A stretch of DNA of 64,000 nucleotides from Prionace glauca (lineage: Eukaryota; Chordata; Chondrichthyes; Carcharhiniformes; Carcharhinidae): contig CM075760.1 of the NCBI GenBank assembly GCA_037974335.1, forward strand, positions 23,607,538-23,671,537. Direction: 5' to 3'. A program made the position numbers and the translations under genes. Within the stretch, counting starts at the first letter, position 1, and every line of letters begins with the position of its first letter. Shown here piece after piece: positions 9,990 through 19,529 of the stretch. A model generated the notes under the pieces. The model was not told the DNA's origin, did not search any database, and worked only from the letters and a program-made list of their open reading frames with translations.

Positions 9990-10555
9990 GGTGTCTCCCG
10001 AGGTTTAACCCTATTTAATATCCCCTACCATATCCCTCCATTCTCGTTTCACTCATGTGCCTATCTAACTGCATCTTAAACGAGTCCAACGTTCCTGCCT
10101 CCACCACCCTACTCGGTAGCGCGTTCCAGACCCCTACAACTCTCTGCGTAAAGAACCTTCTTCTCACCTCCAAATTATACCTCTCCCCCCTCACCCTTAA
10201 ATGATGACCTCTCGTGTTCGTATCCAGTCTAGGGAGCAGTCTCTCACTATTAACTCTATCCATTCCCTTCATTATCTTATATACTTCTATCATGTCCCCT
10301 CTCAATCTCCGCCTTTCCAAGGAGAATTGTCCCAGTTTCTTCAACCTCTCCTCGTAACCCAGTCCCCCATGCCAGGCAACATCCTGGTAAACCTCCTCTG
10401 CACCCTTTCCAGAGACTCCACGTCCTTCCGGTAGTAAGGTGACCAGAACTGGACGCAGTACTCCAAATGCGGTCTGACCAACGTTCTGTACAACTGAAGC
10501 ATTAGACAGCAGCTTTTATACTCTATGCCCCGCTTTAAGAAGTGGGTTGATGGGT
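9990..10555 (-). mobile_element. CR1-like LINE, C-terminal RT region
   Basis: Minus translation of 10015-10344 reads KKLGQFSLERRRLRGDMIEV, RFFTQRVVGVWNALPSRVVE, and continues as more diverged RT sequence to about 10555. It belongs to a different subfamily from the 8-kb copy and probably forms one element with the tail at 9508-9965. Confidence 0.75.
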
Positions 10556-11340
10556 TTTAAAGATATTGTGAATATATTGTCCTGGACAATAATGAAATTG
10601 GGATAACTGACCTTGGGTGTGGTTGAATGGAATATATCAATCTGGTATCCACCAACAGTTAGTGAGTCTGGAATGTGTATCTGGAAATCACTCCAATAGC
10701 ACTGTGGGTGTATTTATAGGCATTGTAGCAGTTCAGGAAGGCAGTGTTGGGACCCAGGCCGAGGCAGCTACATACAGCCACATATTCTGTTATAATTGAA
10801 GGACTGCAGATTGAATGCGAGGCATTATGGGACTGGACTGTCTTGACCACATTCCTGTGACAGCTCAGTTTCTGCAATTACAGACCATTAAAGCTGTTTA
10901 GCAGGGCCCCGACAGAGGACCTGGTGAGAATATTTACTGGGAATGAGTTGGAATTAAACTTATCCCAGGATCGGCTGGTGTTCAGCGACTGAGATACCCG
11001 ACTCTGTAAAAAAGGGGGTCTGACCAATCAACAAACAGTGGTAGATAGTTGATTAAGGAATTAAGAAGCATTCTCAGGCATTGTTTAAATTAATTTATTC
11101 CTAAATTTGTGATTAAAAACTGTGACTGATTTGTGACCCAATAGTTAGTGAAGTGATGGTATACTCCAAGTAGCACTGGACTGAAAAGTGGACCCTCTGA
11201 GAGTAGATCCGAATGGTTATTATCTTACCCCATCATGGCCAGTGAAAAATCAGAGCTCGAGTGGGTACCGGACAGGTCTCTTACCTGCCATTTGGAAACT
11301 AAGAACACAAAACCTATTGATAAAATGGTTCGAGAATAGA
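10556..11340. other. Intergenic stretch, nothing recognised
   Basis: No credible gene, RNA or repeat end was seen. Short open frames here have no family resemblance. Confidence 0.4.
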
Positions 11341-11347
11341 GCCATTT

Positions 11348-11510
11348 CGAGTCTGGATGACACTTCAGAAGAGCTCTGATAAAGGGTCATCCAGACTCGA
11401 GACATTGATTCTATTCTTTCTCCACAGATGCTGTCAGACCTGCTGAGATTTTCCAGCATTTTGTGCTTTTGTTTCAGATTCCAGCATCCGCAGTATTTCA
11501 TTTTTATGAT
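11348..11510 (+). repeat. Dispersed repeat with a 14-bp-arm hairpin
   Basis: CGAGTCTGGATGAC (11348-11361) and its exact complement (11386-11399) form a hairpin. The following TTTCTCCACAGATGCTGTCA to TCCAGCATCCGCAGTATTTC is a very common shark repeat end; part of it recurs near 61.97 kb. Confidence 0.6.
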
Positions 11511-11554
11511 AAAATGAGATTTTAGTCTTGACGTAGAGATGGACTGGGGTGAAC

Positions 11555-11677
11555 ACAGTAAGAAGTCTCACGACACCAGGTTGAAGTTCAACCAGTTTAT
11601 TTGATAGTAATCCCACAAGCTTTACTATCAAATGAACTGTTTGGACTTAAACCTGGTGTTGTGAGACTTCTTACTGT
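11555..11677. repeat. Small foldback copy of the GGTGTTGTGAGAC repeat family
   Basis: Left arm 11555-11610 starts ACAGTAAGAAGTCTCAC. Right arm 11622-11677 is its imperfect complement and ends TGAGACTTCTTACTGT. The loop is about 11 bp. Upstream, GGACTGGGGTGAA resembles the family terminus. Confidence 0.75.
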
Positions 11678-12089
11678 ATTTTACAACTGTAGCTCCTGGG
11701 GCTGACTGGAGTCTGGTATAATAATAATCACAAAGGTCAGTTTCAGTGTCTCTGAGGTCATTTGAACTGCAGGTAATCTGATCTTAAGGGAGACAAGAGG
11801 CCCAACAAACAATCGATTACAATAGGAGGAGAAGATGTAAGGGAGCAATGATATTTTAAAGTGTCAGTGTTATGGTGAGTGTCACTGGGAAGCGAGTGAT
11901 AAAATAGAAGTGGAAACATCATAGCAGAGACATATGTGACTGACTCAACCTGACTGAGAGCTGTTATATTCGTGGCGAGAATAATGAGGGCATGAGGATC
12001 TCCTGAGATTTCTGATATCTGAGGTATATATGTTAGAAGAACTGAAAATAATCAGTTCTTTCTCATGGTTATCTGCAGTTCTCAAGTTA

Positions 12090-12735
12090 TGATGTGGGTA
12101 TGCCGGCGTTGGACTGGCGTAAACACAGTAAAAAGTCTGACAACACCAGGTTTTAGTCCAACCGATTTATTTGATAATATTCTCACAAGCAAGCAAGCTT
12201 TCGAGGTTACCCTCTTCGTTAGGTGAATGGAGAGTTCTGGCCTCAGACAGAACATATAAAGCACAGACAGTTTAGAGATTGCTGATTAGAATGCGAATCC
12301 TTACACCTAACCTACTGTTCAAGTCTTAAAGTGGCTGATAATGTGAGTGGAAGGAGCACTGATCACAGTTTAAAGAGATGTGTATTGTCTCCAGACAGTA
12401 CAGTGAGTGAGGTTTTGCACCCCCGTGACTTGCCTGGGTTTGCAAAACTTCACTTACTGTACTGTCTGGAGACAATACACATCTCTTTAAACTGTGATCA
12501 GTGCTCCTTCCACTCACATTATCAGCCACTTTAAGACTTGAACAGCAGGTTAGGTGTAAGGATTCGCATTCTAATCAGCAATCTCTAAACTGTCTGTGCT
12601 TTATATGTTCTGTCTGAGGCCAGAACTCTCCATTCACCTGACGAAGAGGGTAACCTCGAAAGCTTGCTTGCTTGTGAGAATATTATCAAATAAATCGGTT
12701 GGACTAAAACCTGGTGTTGTCAGACTTTTTACTGT
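12090..12735. mobile_element. Foldback retroelement insertion with 12-bp target duplication
   Basis: Arms 12122-12418 and 12442-12738 (297 bp each) are nearly perfect complements, with only a handful of mismatches, around a 23-bp loop. GTTCTCAAGTTA flanks the insertion exactly, at 12078-12089 and 12736-12747. The left end carries an extra segment, GCCGGCGTTGGACTGG, that is the usual terminus of this dispersed family. The family's 3'-type sequence (ACCTGGTGTTGTCAGACTTT) also occurs at 22.7, 28.5, 37.9 and 39.0 kb. A 12-bp duplication fits target-primed reverse transcription. The family itself is left unclassified. Confidence 0.85.
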
Positions 12736-12749
12736 GTTCTCAAGTTACA

Positions 12750-13080
12750 CAGACACAGAGGAAACAGATCTGACAGCTCATCAAACCCAATGGTTTAATC
12801 TTCTGTTTCAGACACGTTGTGACTGAAAAGATCAAATCTTAAAACCGTAGAGGAGAAACATTCAAAATGTCAAAAAGATGAGTGAACTATCTAATTAATC
12901 CAATTCACCATAACTCCATCAATATTAATCCAATTTTCTTTTAAAGTTACTATTAAACCTGCTTCTAGCACATGTCAGGTTGTGCATTCTAGATCATATT
13001 GTTGTGTAAAAAAATCTCCTTATCACCCCCTTCAATTCTGTTGTCAATTATATTAAATCTCTGTGTCCTCTTCTTAAGGT
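12750..13080. other. Intergenic stretch, nothing recognised
   Basis: AT-rich sequence with no gene. 12985-13070 faintly resembles an old antisense CR1-like end (AAAAATCTCCTTATCACC, then TTAAATCTCTGTGTCCTC). Confidence 0.35.
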
Positions 13081-13084
13081 CGGG

Positions 13085-13358
13085 ATTGTAATAACTGAGA
13101 GAGATTTAGGGCAGAGATTACTGATACAAGGCCCAGATTGTAATAACTGAAGGAGGTTTGGGGCAGAGATTACTGATACAAGGCCCAGATTGTAATAATT
13201 GAGAGCGGCTTAGGACAGAGATTACTGATACAAGGCCCAGATTGTAATAACTGAGGGAGGTTTAGGGCAGAGATTACTGATACAAGGCCCAGATTGTAAT
13301 AACTGAGGGAGGCTTAGGGCAGAGATTACTGATACAAGGCCCAGATTGTAATAACTGA
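13085..13358. repeat. 52-bp minisatellite, five copies plus a partial
   Basis: Units begin with ATTGTAATAA at 13085, 13137, 13189, 13241, 13293 and 13345. Period is exactly 52 bp with a few substitutions per unit. Confidence 0.95.
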
Positions 13359-13599
13359 GAGGAGTCCCTTTCGCCACATCAGGGTGTGGTGTGAGTTTGC
13401 ATCTCTCGGTTATATTGGGAGTCAGTGGCAATGTCCAATTTCAGGATAAATGACTTTTAATCTTGGACTGCACCATTGTTTTAATGTAGATCTGGACAAT
13501 GACCATCATTGAGATTTACCTGAACATGTCAACAAATATCCCATTGTTTTATGAATTAGTATCCCAACATTTGCAAAGTCTCTGTTTCTCATTTGTGTG

Positions 13600-13905
13600 T
13601 AAAATCCCTACAGTACAGGGGAGGCCATTCAGTCCATCAAGTCTGCACTGACCACAATCCCATCCATGCCCTGTCCCCGTATCCCACACATTTACCCTGC
13701 AACTCCCCCTGTCACTAAACCATGACCAATCAACCTCTCCCACACATCTTTAAACAGTGGGAGGAAACCGGAGCACCTGGAGGACACCCACGCAGACATG
13801 GGGAGAACATGCAAACTCCACACAGTCACACGAGGCCAGAATTGAACCAAGTCCCTTTGAGGCAGCAGTGCGAACCAGTGTGCCACAGTGGTGCCAGTAT
13901 CTGGT
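13600..13905 (-). mobile_element. tRNA-headed SINE, old copy
   Basis: On plus it runs from AAATCCCTACAGTACAGG through GGGAGGAAACCGGAGCACC to a region ending GAACCAGTGTGCCACAGT, the complement of a tRNA-like promoter head. The same family is better preserved at 38022-38365. Confidence 0.75.
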
Positions 13906-13984
13906 GGTTGTTCACAGTTGTTGATGGGACAATGTTAAATGGACAGTTTAGTCGGATTGGATAACCATTTGGATTTACAACAGT

Positions 13985-14280
13985 CTTGCCAGGGCTGGGG
14001 AATTGTGGTGATGAGGAAAGATTGGATTGGCAAGGTTTGTTTCCCCAGAGCAGAGGAGGCTGAGGGGGATCGAACTGAAGTGTCCAAAATTATGAGGGAG
14101 CCAAGACAGGGTGGACAGAAAAGGCCAGTTTCCCCTGAGCAGAGAGAGGTCACTTATTGTGGATGTGTGGGTGGGAGCTGCACAGATATAAAGTGATTGG
14201 TGGAAGGATTAGAGGGGGCATTAGGAAGAAGGTTCTCGTTCAAGTGATGGTGGGTGTCTAGAATTTGCTGCCTAAACTGA
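13985..14280 (+). mobile_element. Old CR1-like LINE 3' fragment
   Basis: It contains the pattern GGAGGCTGAGGGGGATCGAA...TGTCCAAAATTATGAGGG, then GCATTAGGAAGAAGGTTCTC and GGTGGGTGTCTAGAATTTGC, equivalent to the RGDLIE...YKIM and FFT...W(N/E)(S/L)LP regions. Heavily decayed. Confidence 0.5.
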
Positions 14281-14750
14281 TAAAAGAACAAAGAACAAAA
14301 ACAGCCCGGGAAACAGGTCCTTCGGCCCAACGAGCCCACGCAGCCATCTCAACACCACCAGTCCCCCTCTCCACCCACGACCCTTATCTAATGTTTTATG
14401 GCCAGCCAGATTGAGGGAAACTGATTTACGGACAATTTATTACTGCCAGTCAGCCTAACAGCACATCTTTGGGGTGTGGGAGGAAACCGGAGCACCTGGA
14501 GAAAACCCACTCAAGCACAGGGGGAATGCGCAAACTCCCACAGACACCGGCCCAAATCCATGTGTCTGCACAGCAATCAGTGATAGTCACTGAGCTGTCG
14601 TCTTGCCCAGTATCTGGTCCACTTTAGTCACACGCTAATGACATGAAGCACTAGGCCAATCTCGAACAACCAAGAGCAGCCCAAGTACAACCCATTGCAT
14701 GTATGCCCCTCGTTGGACACAAGGCAGACCGATTTAAAACCTGTGAATGA
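14281..14750 (-). mobile_element. Tail-B LINE 3' UTR-type repeat
   Basis: It begins AAAGAACAAAGAACAAAAAC and then CCTTCGGCCCAACGAGCCCA, and is alignable by eye over about 460 bp with 9508-9965. As there, a minus-strand CR1-like RT fragment follows. Confidence 0.6.
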
Positions 14751-14779
14751 AAAGGAAAAAAAAATTTTTTATGGTACCA

Positions 14780-15775
14780 TATAAGAACATAACCTAAGAA
14801 ATAGGAAATATCCATTTACCTTACTAGGGACTCCCCAATGCTAATGACCCTTACTTAAAACAATCTCCTATATCCACACATCTCCAACCCACTCATGTGC
14901 CTGTCTAAGTTACTCTCAAATGACTCTAGCGTGTTTGCCTCCACCACCTTACTTGGCAGAGCATTCTATACCCCCACTACCCTTCTTGTGAAGAACCTCC
15001 CTCTAATATCTGTGTTATACCTGTCCCCCCTCACCTTCAGCCAATGGCCCCTTGTCCTATGTGTCTCTATCGTAGGAAATAGCTTACCTCTGTTTATTCT
15101 ATCTATACCCTTCATAATCTTATATACGTCTATTAGATCCCCACTCAGTCGCCGTCTTTCAAGGGAAAACGGCCCCAATTTGTTCAATCTTTCCTTATAA
15201 CTTAGAATCATAGAACCCTACAGTGCAGAAAGAGGCCCTTCGGCCCATCGAGTCTGCACCGAACACAATCCCACCCAGGCCCTACCCCCACATCCCTACA
15301 TATTACACCCACTAATGCGGGCTCGTTGGGCCGAAGGGCCTGTTTCCCGTGCTGGATTGTTCTTTGTTCTTTGTAATCCCTCTAACCTAAGCATCCCTGG
15401 ACACTAAGGGGCAATTTCTTAGCATGGCCAATCAACCTAACCTGCACATCTTTGGACTGTGGGAGGAAACCGGAGCACCCGGAGGAAATCTACGCAGACA
15501 CGAGGAGAATGTGCAAACTCCACACAGGCAGTGACCCGAGCCGGGAATCGAACCCAGGCCCCTGGAGCTGTGAAGCAGCAGTGCTGACCGCTGTCCTACC
15601 GTGCTGCCCTTCCATACCCCAGTCCTTCCATACCAGGCAACATCCTGATAAACCTCCTGTGCACTCTCTCCAGAGTCTCCATGTCCTTCCGGTAGTGAGG
15701 TGACCAGAACTGGAAGCAGTACTCCAAATGCGGTCTAACCAACTTTCTGTCCAACTGTAACATTCTGTTGCGTTG
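14780..15775 (-). mobile_element. CR1-like LINE fragment interrupted by a SINE
   Basis: Minus translation of 14966-15211 gives YKERLNKLGPFSLERRRLSG, then DLIDVYKIMKGIDRINR. RT sequence resumes at about 15610-15770 (CCAGTCCTTCCATACCAGGC onwards). The interruption is a SINE at 15203-15608. Confidence 0.75.
15203..15608 (-). mobile_element. tRNA-headed SINE nested in a LINE, itself interrupted
   Basis: It opens on plus ATCATAGAACCCTACAGTGC and ends near GACCGCTGTCCTACCGTGCT. Between 15318 and 15374 it is split by a short tail-B piece (GCGGGCTCGTTGGGCCGAAG to GTTCTTTGTTCTTTGT). That makes three levels of insertion within 1 kb. Confidence 0.75.
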
Positions 15776-16558
15776 CCGGGTGATGTCAGTATTCCTGGCT
15801 CTATCTGTGGAGCGGGAATCAGAAGGAACTTGCCCCGTCCAGATGTCTCATGTCAGGCGGGGTCAGGATGGGTGTGGGTGTCCGACTGGGCTCTTTCCGT
15901 GCGGTTATTGGGTAGACACGTGGAGCACACCAGAATGATAGGGAGTGGGATAGCTTGAACTTGATCTTGATCATGGGTTCGGACAAAGCTCAGCACAACA
16001 TCGTGAGCCGAATGACCTGCAGTGTGTTGGACTGTTCTATGTTCGATGTTTTTTGGGAGTCAGGAGGGGAGTTACTCCTGCAGGATTCCCAGCCTCTGCC
16101 CTGCTCTTTTAGCCGCTGAACGAACTGATAACAAGTGTGCTGAGTCAGAATCGGTTTATCTTCTTTCCAGCTCAGTTTGTCATGAATTTTCAGCACTTTT
16201 GTCTTTTCCTGAATATATTTTGAGGCCCAAGTAAGAGCCAGTGTCATATGATTGTAAGATACTATATTCAGGCAATATTCAATAGTGGATTCACTGGCGG
16301 GAGGGGTGCGGTTTCCAGTCATGCTGTTGACGCTGGACTGATAACGCAGAGAAGAAAATGAAGCTTTGAGAACCAGGGTTCGAATCCCAGCACAGCAGCT
16401 TAACTCAATTCAAGGCAAAGTGGAATGACTGTGAGTGAGAATAGACAATTTCAATTCTGTAACATTTCCTCACTAAATCGAATATATTTTGACCATGTTT
16501 CCGCTAATTTTGAAGCTTCAGACGGATATGTAAATAGTGCTGCAGCTGTTTTCGCCGT

Positions 16559-16631
16559 GGGTCAGTGGCGCAATGGATAACGCGTCTGACTACGGATCAG
16601 AAGATTCCAGGTTCGACTCCTGGCTGGTTCG
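16559..16631 (+). tRNA. tRNA-Arg (ACG)
   Basis: A 73-nt tRNA with A box TGGCGCAATGG, anticodon ACG in the loop CTACGGA and B box GGTTCGACTCC. The acceptor pairs GGGTCAG with CTGGTTC, including three G-T wobbles, more than usual for vertebrate Arg-ACG. It is very close to the typical vertebrate gene otherwise. A short T-run is not obvious immediately downstream, so expression is uncertain. Confidence 0.9.
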
Positions 16632-16779
16632 CTATGTTATTGTAACATTAGTTCTAAAGGTCCATATTTGTGTGGATGAAAAATATATTTTCACTGATTT
16701 TAGACCAATTCAGGGAAATGTTGACCAAATGCAGTCAGCTTCTATGAAGATATTTACCTTACCTACTTATTTTTCAAAA

Positions 16780-17060
16780 ACAATGCTGACTAAAAAAAAA
16801 ACTGAAAAACTTTTCTTTTGAAAAAAAAAGTTTCTTTTTTTAATGACAATTTTTCGTTAAGGTATTGGGAAAAAAAGATCAGCAAGTTTAAGCTACCTTT
16901 TGAAAAGTTGGAAATTTCTCGAAAAGAAACATGGAAACATTACATTTTTCAGAATGATGAAAATAATTTCCAAAAAAGTTGATAAATCTGTTGAAGAATT
17001 TCTTCTAAACATGTTTAATTTTAAGAAGCAAAATACACAGATTTTTTTTTACCGTTGACA
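16780..17060. other. AT-rich stretch with A and T homopolymers
   Basis: Repeated runs of A and T of up to about 10 nt (AAAAAAAAACTGAAAAAC, TTCTTTTTTTAATG, GATTTTTTTTTACC). No coding potential. Confidence 0.6.
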
Positions 17061-17277
17061 AATTTCCGTTAAAACAGATGGAGGGATTTCTTTGGAGTAA
17101 GTTTTATTTTGAAAAGTTCAAATTAGCCAGAAGTTCCTGGTTTCTGATGCTGGGATTGTTGTCTATTGGAGAGAAGGAGATTGACGAGTGATTTTATTGA
17201 GGTGGACTAGATTAAGGCAAGTTTGGGGGGGGGGCGGCAATTTATAAGATTTGGGGCAATGCGGTGGCATTACACAT

Positions 17278-17312
17278 GCACACACACCAACACACTCTCT
17301 CTCTCTCTCACT

Positions 17313-17340
<28 letters not shown>
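17278..17340. repeat. Compound CA/CT microsatellite
   Basis: CACACACACCAACACA, then a CT run and a run of about eleven CA units. Confidence 0.95.
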
Positions 17341-17343
<3 letters not shown>

Positions 17344-17590
17344 TCAATAATTGCCAGACTCCAGTCGAATTGTTATTGTGTGACACCAACTGCTTCTTTT
17401 TATTTTCCAACAGAGGAGTTAAAGAGCAGCAAAAACACGAGAACCACTGACATTGCAGGCATCTGGCAACAGAGGATCATCACACTGTGCATTGTCAGAC
17501 CAATTGAACTGGCCGACAAATTGTCCTCTCGATCGGTGCTTTGTAAAACAAAACACTCTTCGGCAAATCAACAATCTGCGTATGGAAACA

Positions 17591-17662
17591 AGGTCCCGCC
17601 GAGATTTGAACTCGGATCACTGGATTCAGAGTCCAGAGTGCTCGCCATTACACCACGGAACC
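17591..17662 (-). tRNA. tRNA-Gln (CTG)
   Basis: Minus strand, 72 nt. It opens GGTTCCGTGGTGTAATGG, has anticodon CTG (ACTCTGAAT), B box GTTCAAATC, and ends GGCGGGACCT. The acceptor pairs GGTTCCG with CGGGACC, one G-T wobble. It matches the vertebrate Gln-CTG pattern closely. Confidence 0.93.
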
Positions 17663-17929
17663 CCCGACACTCACAAGGAGCCTGAAAATCCTCGTTCAAT
17701 ATTCCTGCCACTTTGAATAGCAGAGAGAAATGTAAGGCCCGTTGAACAATCCCGTCAATGGCCAACACCAATTCATACTTACGTTGCCCTTACTGGTTCC
17801 TCCTGTAAAAATGCTGGAAAATCTCAACACCTTGAACGAGAAACAATAAATAGTATTTAAAAAAACTGAAACGTTATTTCCCCTGATCCGGGAATCTGAA
17901 ACACGGGACACAATCTCAGGATAAGGTGC

Positions 17930-18120
17930 AGATGATTTGGGACAGCAATGAGGAGAAATTGCTTCACTCAAAGGCTCGTGAATCTTCGGAACTCTCTACT
18001 CCAGAGGGTCCTGATGTTCCATCATTGAACACAATTCAGTTTGGGTTAGACAGATTTATGATCTGTCCAGGAATGAATGGAAACAGGGATATGGAATTGG
18101 AACAAATGCTCAGTCACAAG
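17930..18120 (+). mobile_element. Old CR1-like LINE 3' fragment
   Basis: GAGGAGAAATTGCTTCACTC, CTCGTGAATCTTCGGAACTC and GGGATATGGAATTGGAACAA match the RRNFFTQRVVNLWNSLP and GIKGYG regions of CR1-like elements. Confidence 0.6.
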
Positions 18121-18346
18121 TTCATGATTCGATTGTATTCCTTTAAGTTTAATAGTATAATGGAAGCGTGTATATAATGTTATATGTAATATGTTTGAAG
18201 TCAATTGTCATTAAATAATGTTGGTAACACCATATAATTGTCCAGCCGGTAACAATTGAGAGTTTTTTTCATTCGCACCCAGGGACCCTTTGCAAATAGG
18301 TAAGTGTTTGCCTGTGAATGCTGATAGTGAAAAAATAGTGAAATAC

Positions 18347-18363
18347 CGTCCCTGGATGGTCTC

Positions 18364-18399
<36 letters not shown>

Positions 18400-18420
18400 G
18401 ACCCATTGCGCCACAGAGAC
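18347..18420 (-). tRNA. tRNA-Asn (GTT)
   Basis: Minus strand, 74 nt. It opens GTCTCTGTGGCGCAATGG, has anticodon GTT in CTGTTAACC, and T arm GGTGGTTCGAGACCATCC (the usual gene has ...GAGCCCACCC). The acceptor pairs GTCTCTG with CAGGGAC with one wobble. The T-stem has a C-to-A and a C-to-T change from the vertebrate form, but pairing is largely kept. Confidence 0.9.
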
Positions 18421-18429
18421 TGAGACAAC

Positions 18430-19360
18430 AGCAGCTCAATATATTCTAAACTAGTGTGTCACTGACCACAATTCTATTTCTGCAAAACCTATTCCAGAAC
18501 TGCAGCATGACCGCACTGTTTACAATTCTATACAAGTCTCTTTAGTTCCGTTGATCCCGCAGCACTGCTGTAGTGTGTTGGTTATTCCCTTTCTCCTATG
18601 GACGGGCTGGTAAAATGAATCCATGTCTCTTACCACAGGGAGGAATTCAACGAGAGGGAAGGGAACCGACCACCAGGAGCCCAGCGATCCAATACTTTCC
18701 ACTCAATCATCAATAACACATTCACAACTGCACCTTCTTCCGAATATTGTGATCCATTTCCCTCAGGATTTGTTCCAAGGTTCGATATTTTCCTTGTTTT
18801 CTTCTAATTTTGATATAAGATTCGCTTCAATATACAACACAAATGGAATTACAAACCTGAGGGAGAACAGTGGGAAAGAAGTCACAGGATAACACAAATC
18901 TCATGGTGCTCATTTCCAGATTCCCAACACTCAGCTTTTCAATCAATGCAGGAAGTTATCACTGAAAAGTTGTGGAAAGTTGGTGTGATTTGTGTTTGTG
19001 AATCACTCGGGTGTTGTGTAAATGCTACTCGAAGGCTCAGTGAGCGGGATATAATCTGTCTGCGTTTTGCTGAGCTTGTGTTGGGTGTATGGGGAGGTTT
19101 GAACGGGGTTGGACCTTGTGTCCCAGGGATGGGCTGTAACCCGCTGATTGAAGCTGCAGTCGCCGCTTTCTGCTGGCGATTGGAGACTGAGGGATATAAT
19201 CCTGCTGCTTCTCCCTGTCTCACTCACTGTGGAGCCGGGGAAAAGAGAATCATTGATGGGTTTGTTCCCCGGTCGGAAATGTGGCCTCGAATAACGGTTA
19301 CGAGCGAAGGTAACAGTGCTGTAGCCTTTAACAATTTGACAAAAATAAGCAAAGATGAGT
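18430..19360. other. Intergenic stretch between tRNA genes
   Basis: No gene recognised. 19000-19250 has a repeated GGGATATAAT motif (about 19046 and 19191) and is somewhat GC-richer. The open frames here show no domain. Confidence 0.4.
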
Positions 19361-19455
19361 GCTCCAGTGGCGCAATCGGTTAGCGCGCGGTACTTATACA
19401 GCAGTGCAGTCAGCGGGCTATGCCGAGGTTGTGAGTTCGACCCTCACCTGGAGCA
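19361..19455 (+). tRNA. tRNA-Ile (TAT) with a 21-nt intron
   Basis: It opens GCTCCAGTGGCGCAATCGGT and closes GTTCGACCCTCACCTGGAGCA. The anticodon TAT is at 19395-19397. A 21-nt intron occupies 19399-19419, one base 3' of the anticodon, the canonical position for the intron known in vertebrate Ile-TAT genes. The acceptor GCTCCAG pairs perfectly with CTGGAGC. The genome continues CCA directly after the discriminator A, then a T-run (GTTTTAGG) that could terminate Pol III. Confidence 0.93.
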
Positions 19456-19529
19456 CCAGTTTTAGGTGAGACGATCGTGTAATCCCTCGACCAGCTACTA
19501 ATCTGGGACCACCAGGACGCTGGTGGAAT

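Noticed and set aside
12326-12534. Two ORFs on opposite strands starting with the same 29 residues
   Set aside because: Explained by the palindrome of the foldback element; no sign of translation.
13085-13358. CRISPR-like array
   Set aside because: Direct 52-bp repeats without unique spacers in a vertebrate context: a minisatellite.
16325-16440. Possible tRNA with B box GGTTCGAATCCC near 16379
   Set aside because: No matching acceptor or D arm; more likely a decayed SINE head (GCTGGACTGATAAC... then GGTTCGAATCC).
18946-19383. Plus ORF of 145 aa between tRNA genes
   Set aside because: No recognisable domain and it overlaps the tRNA-Ile gene; probably chance.
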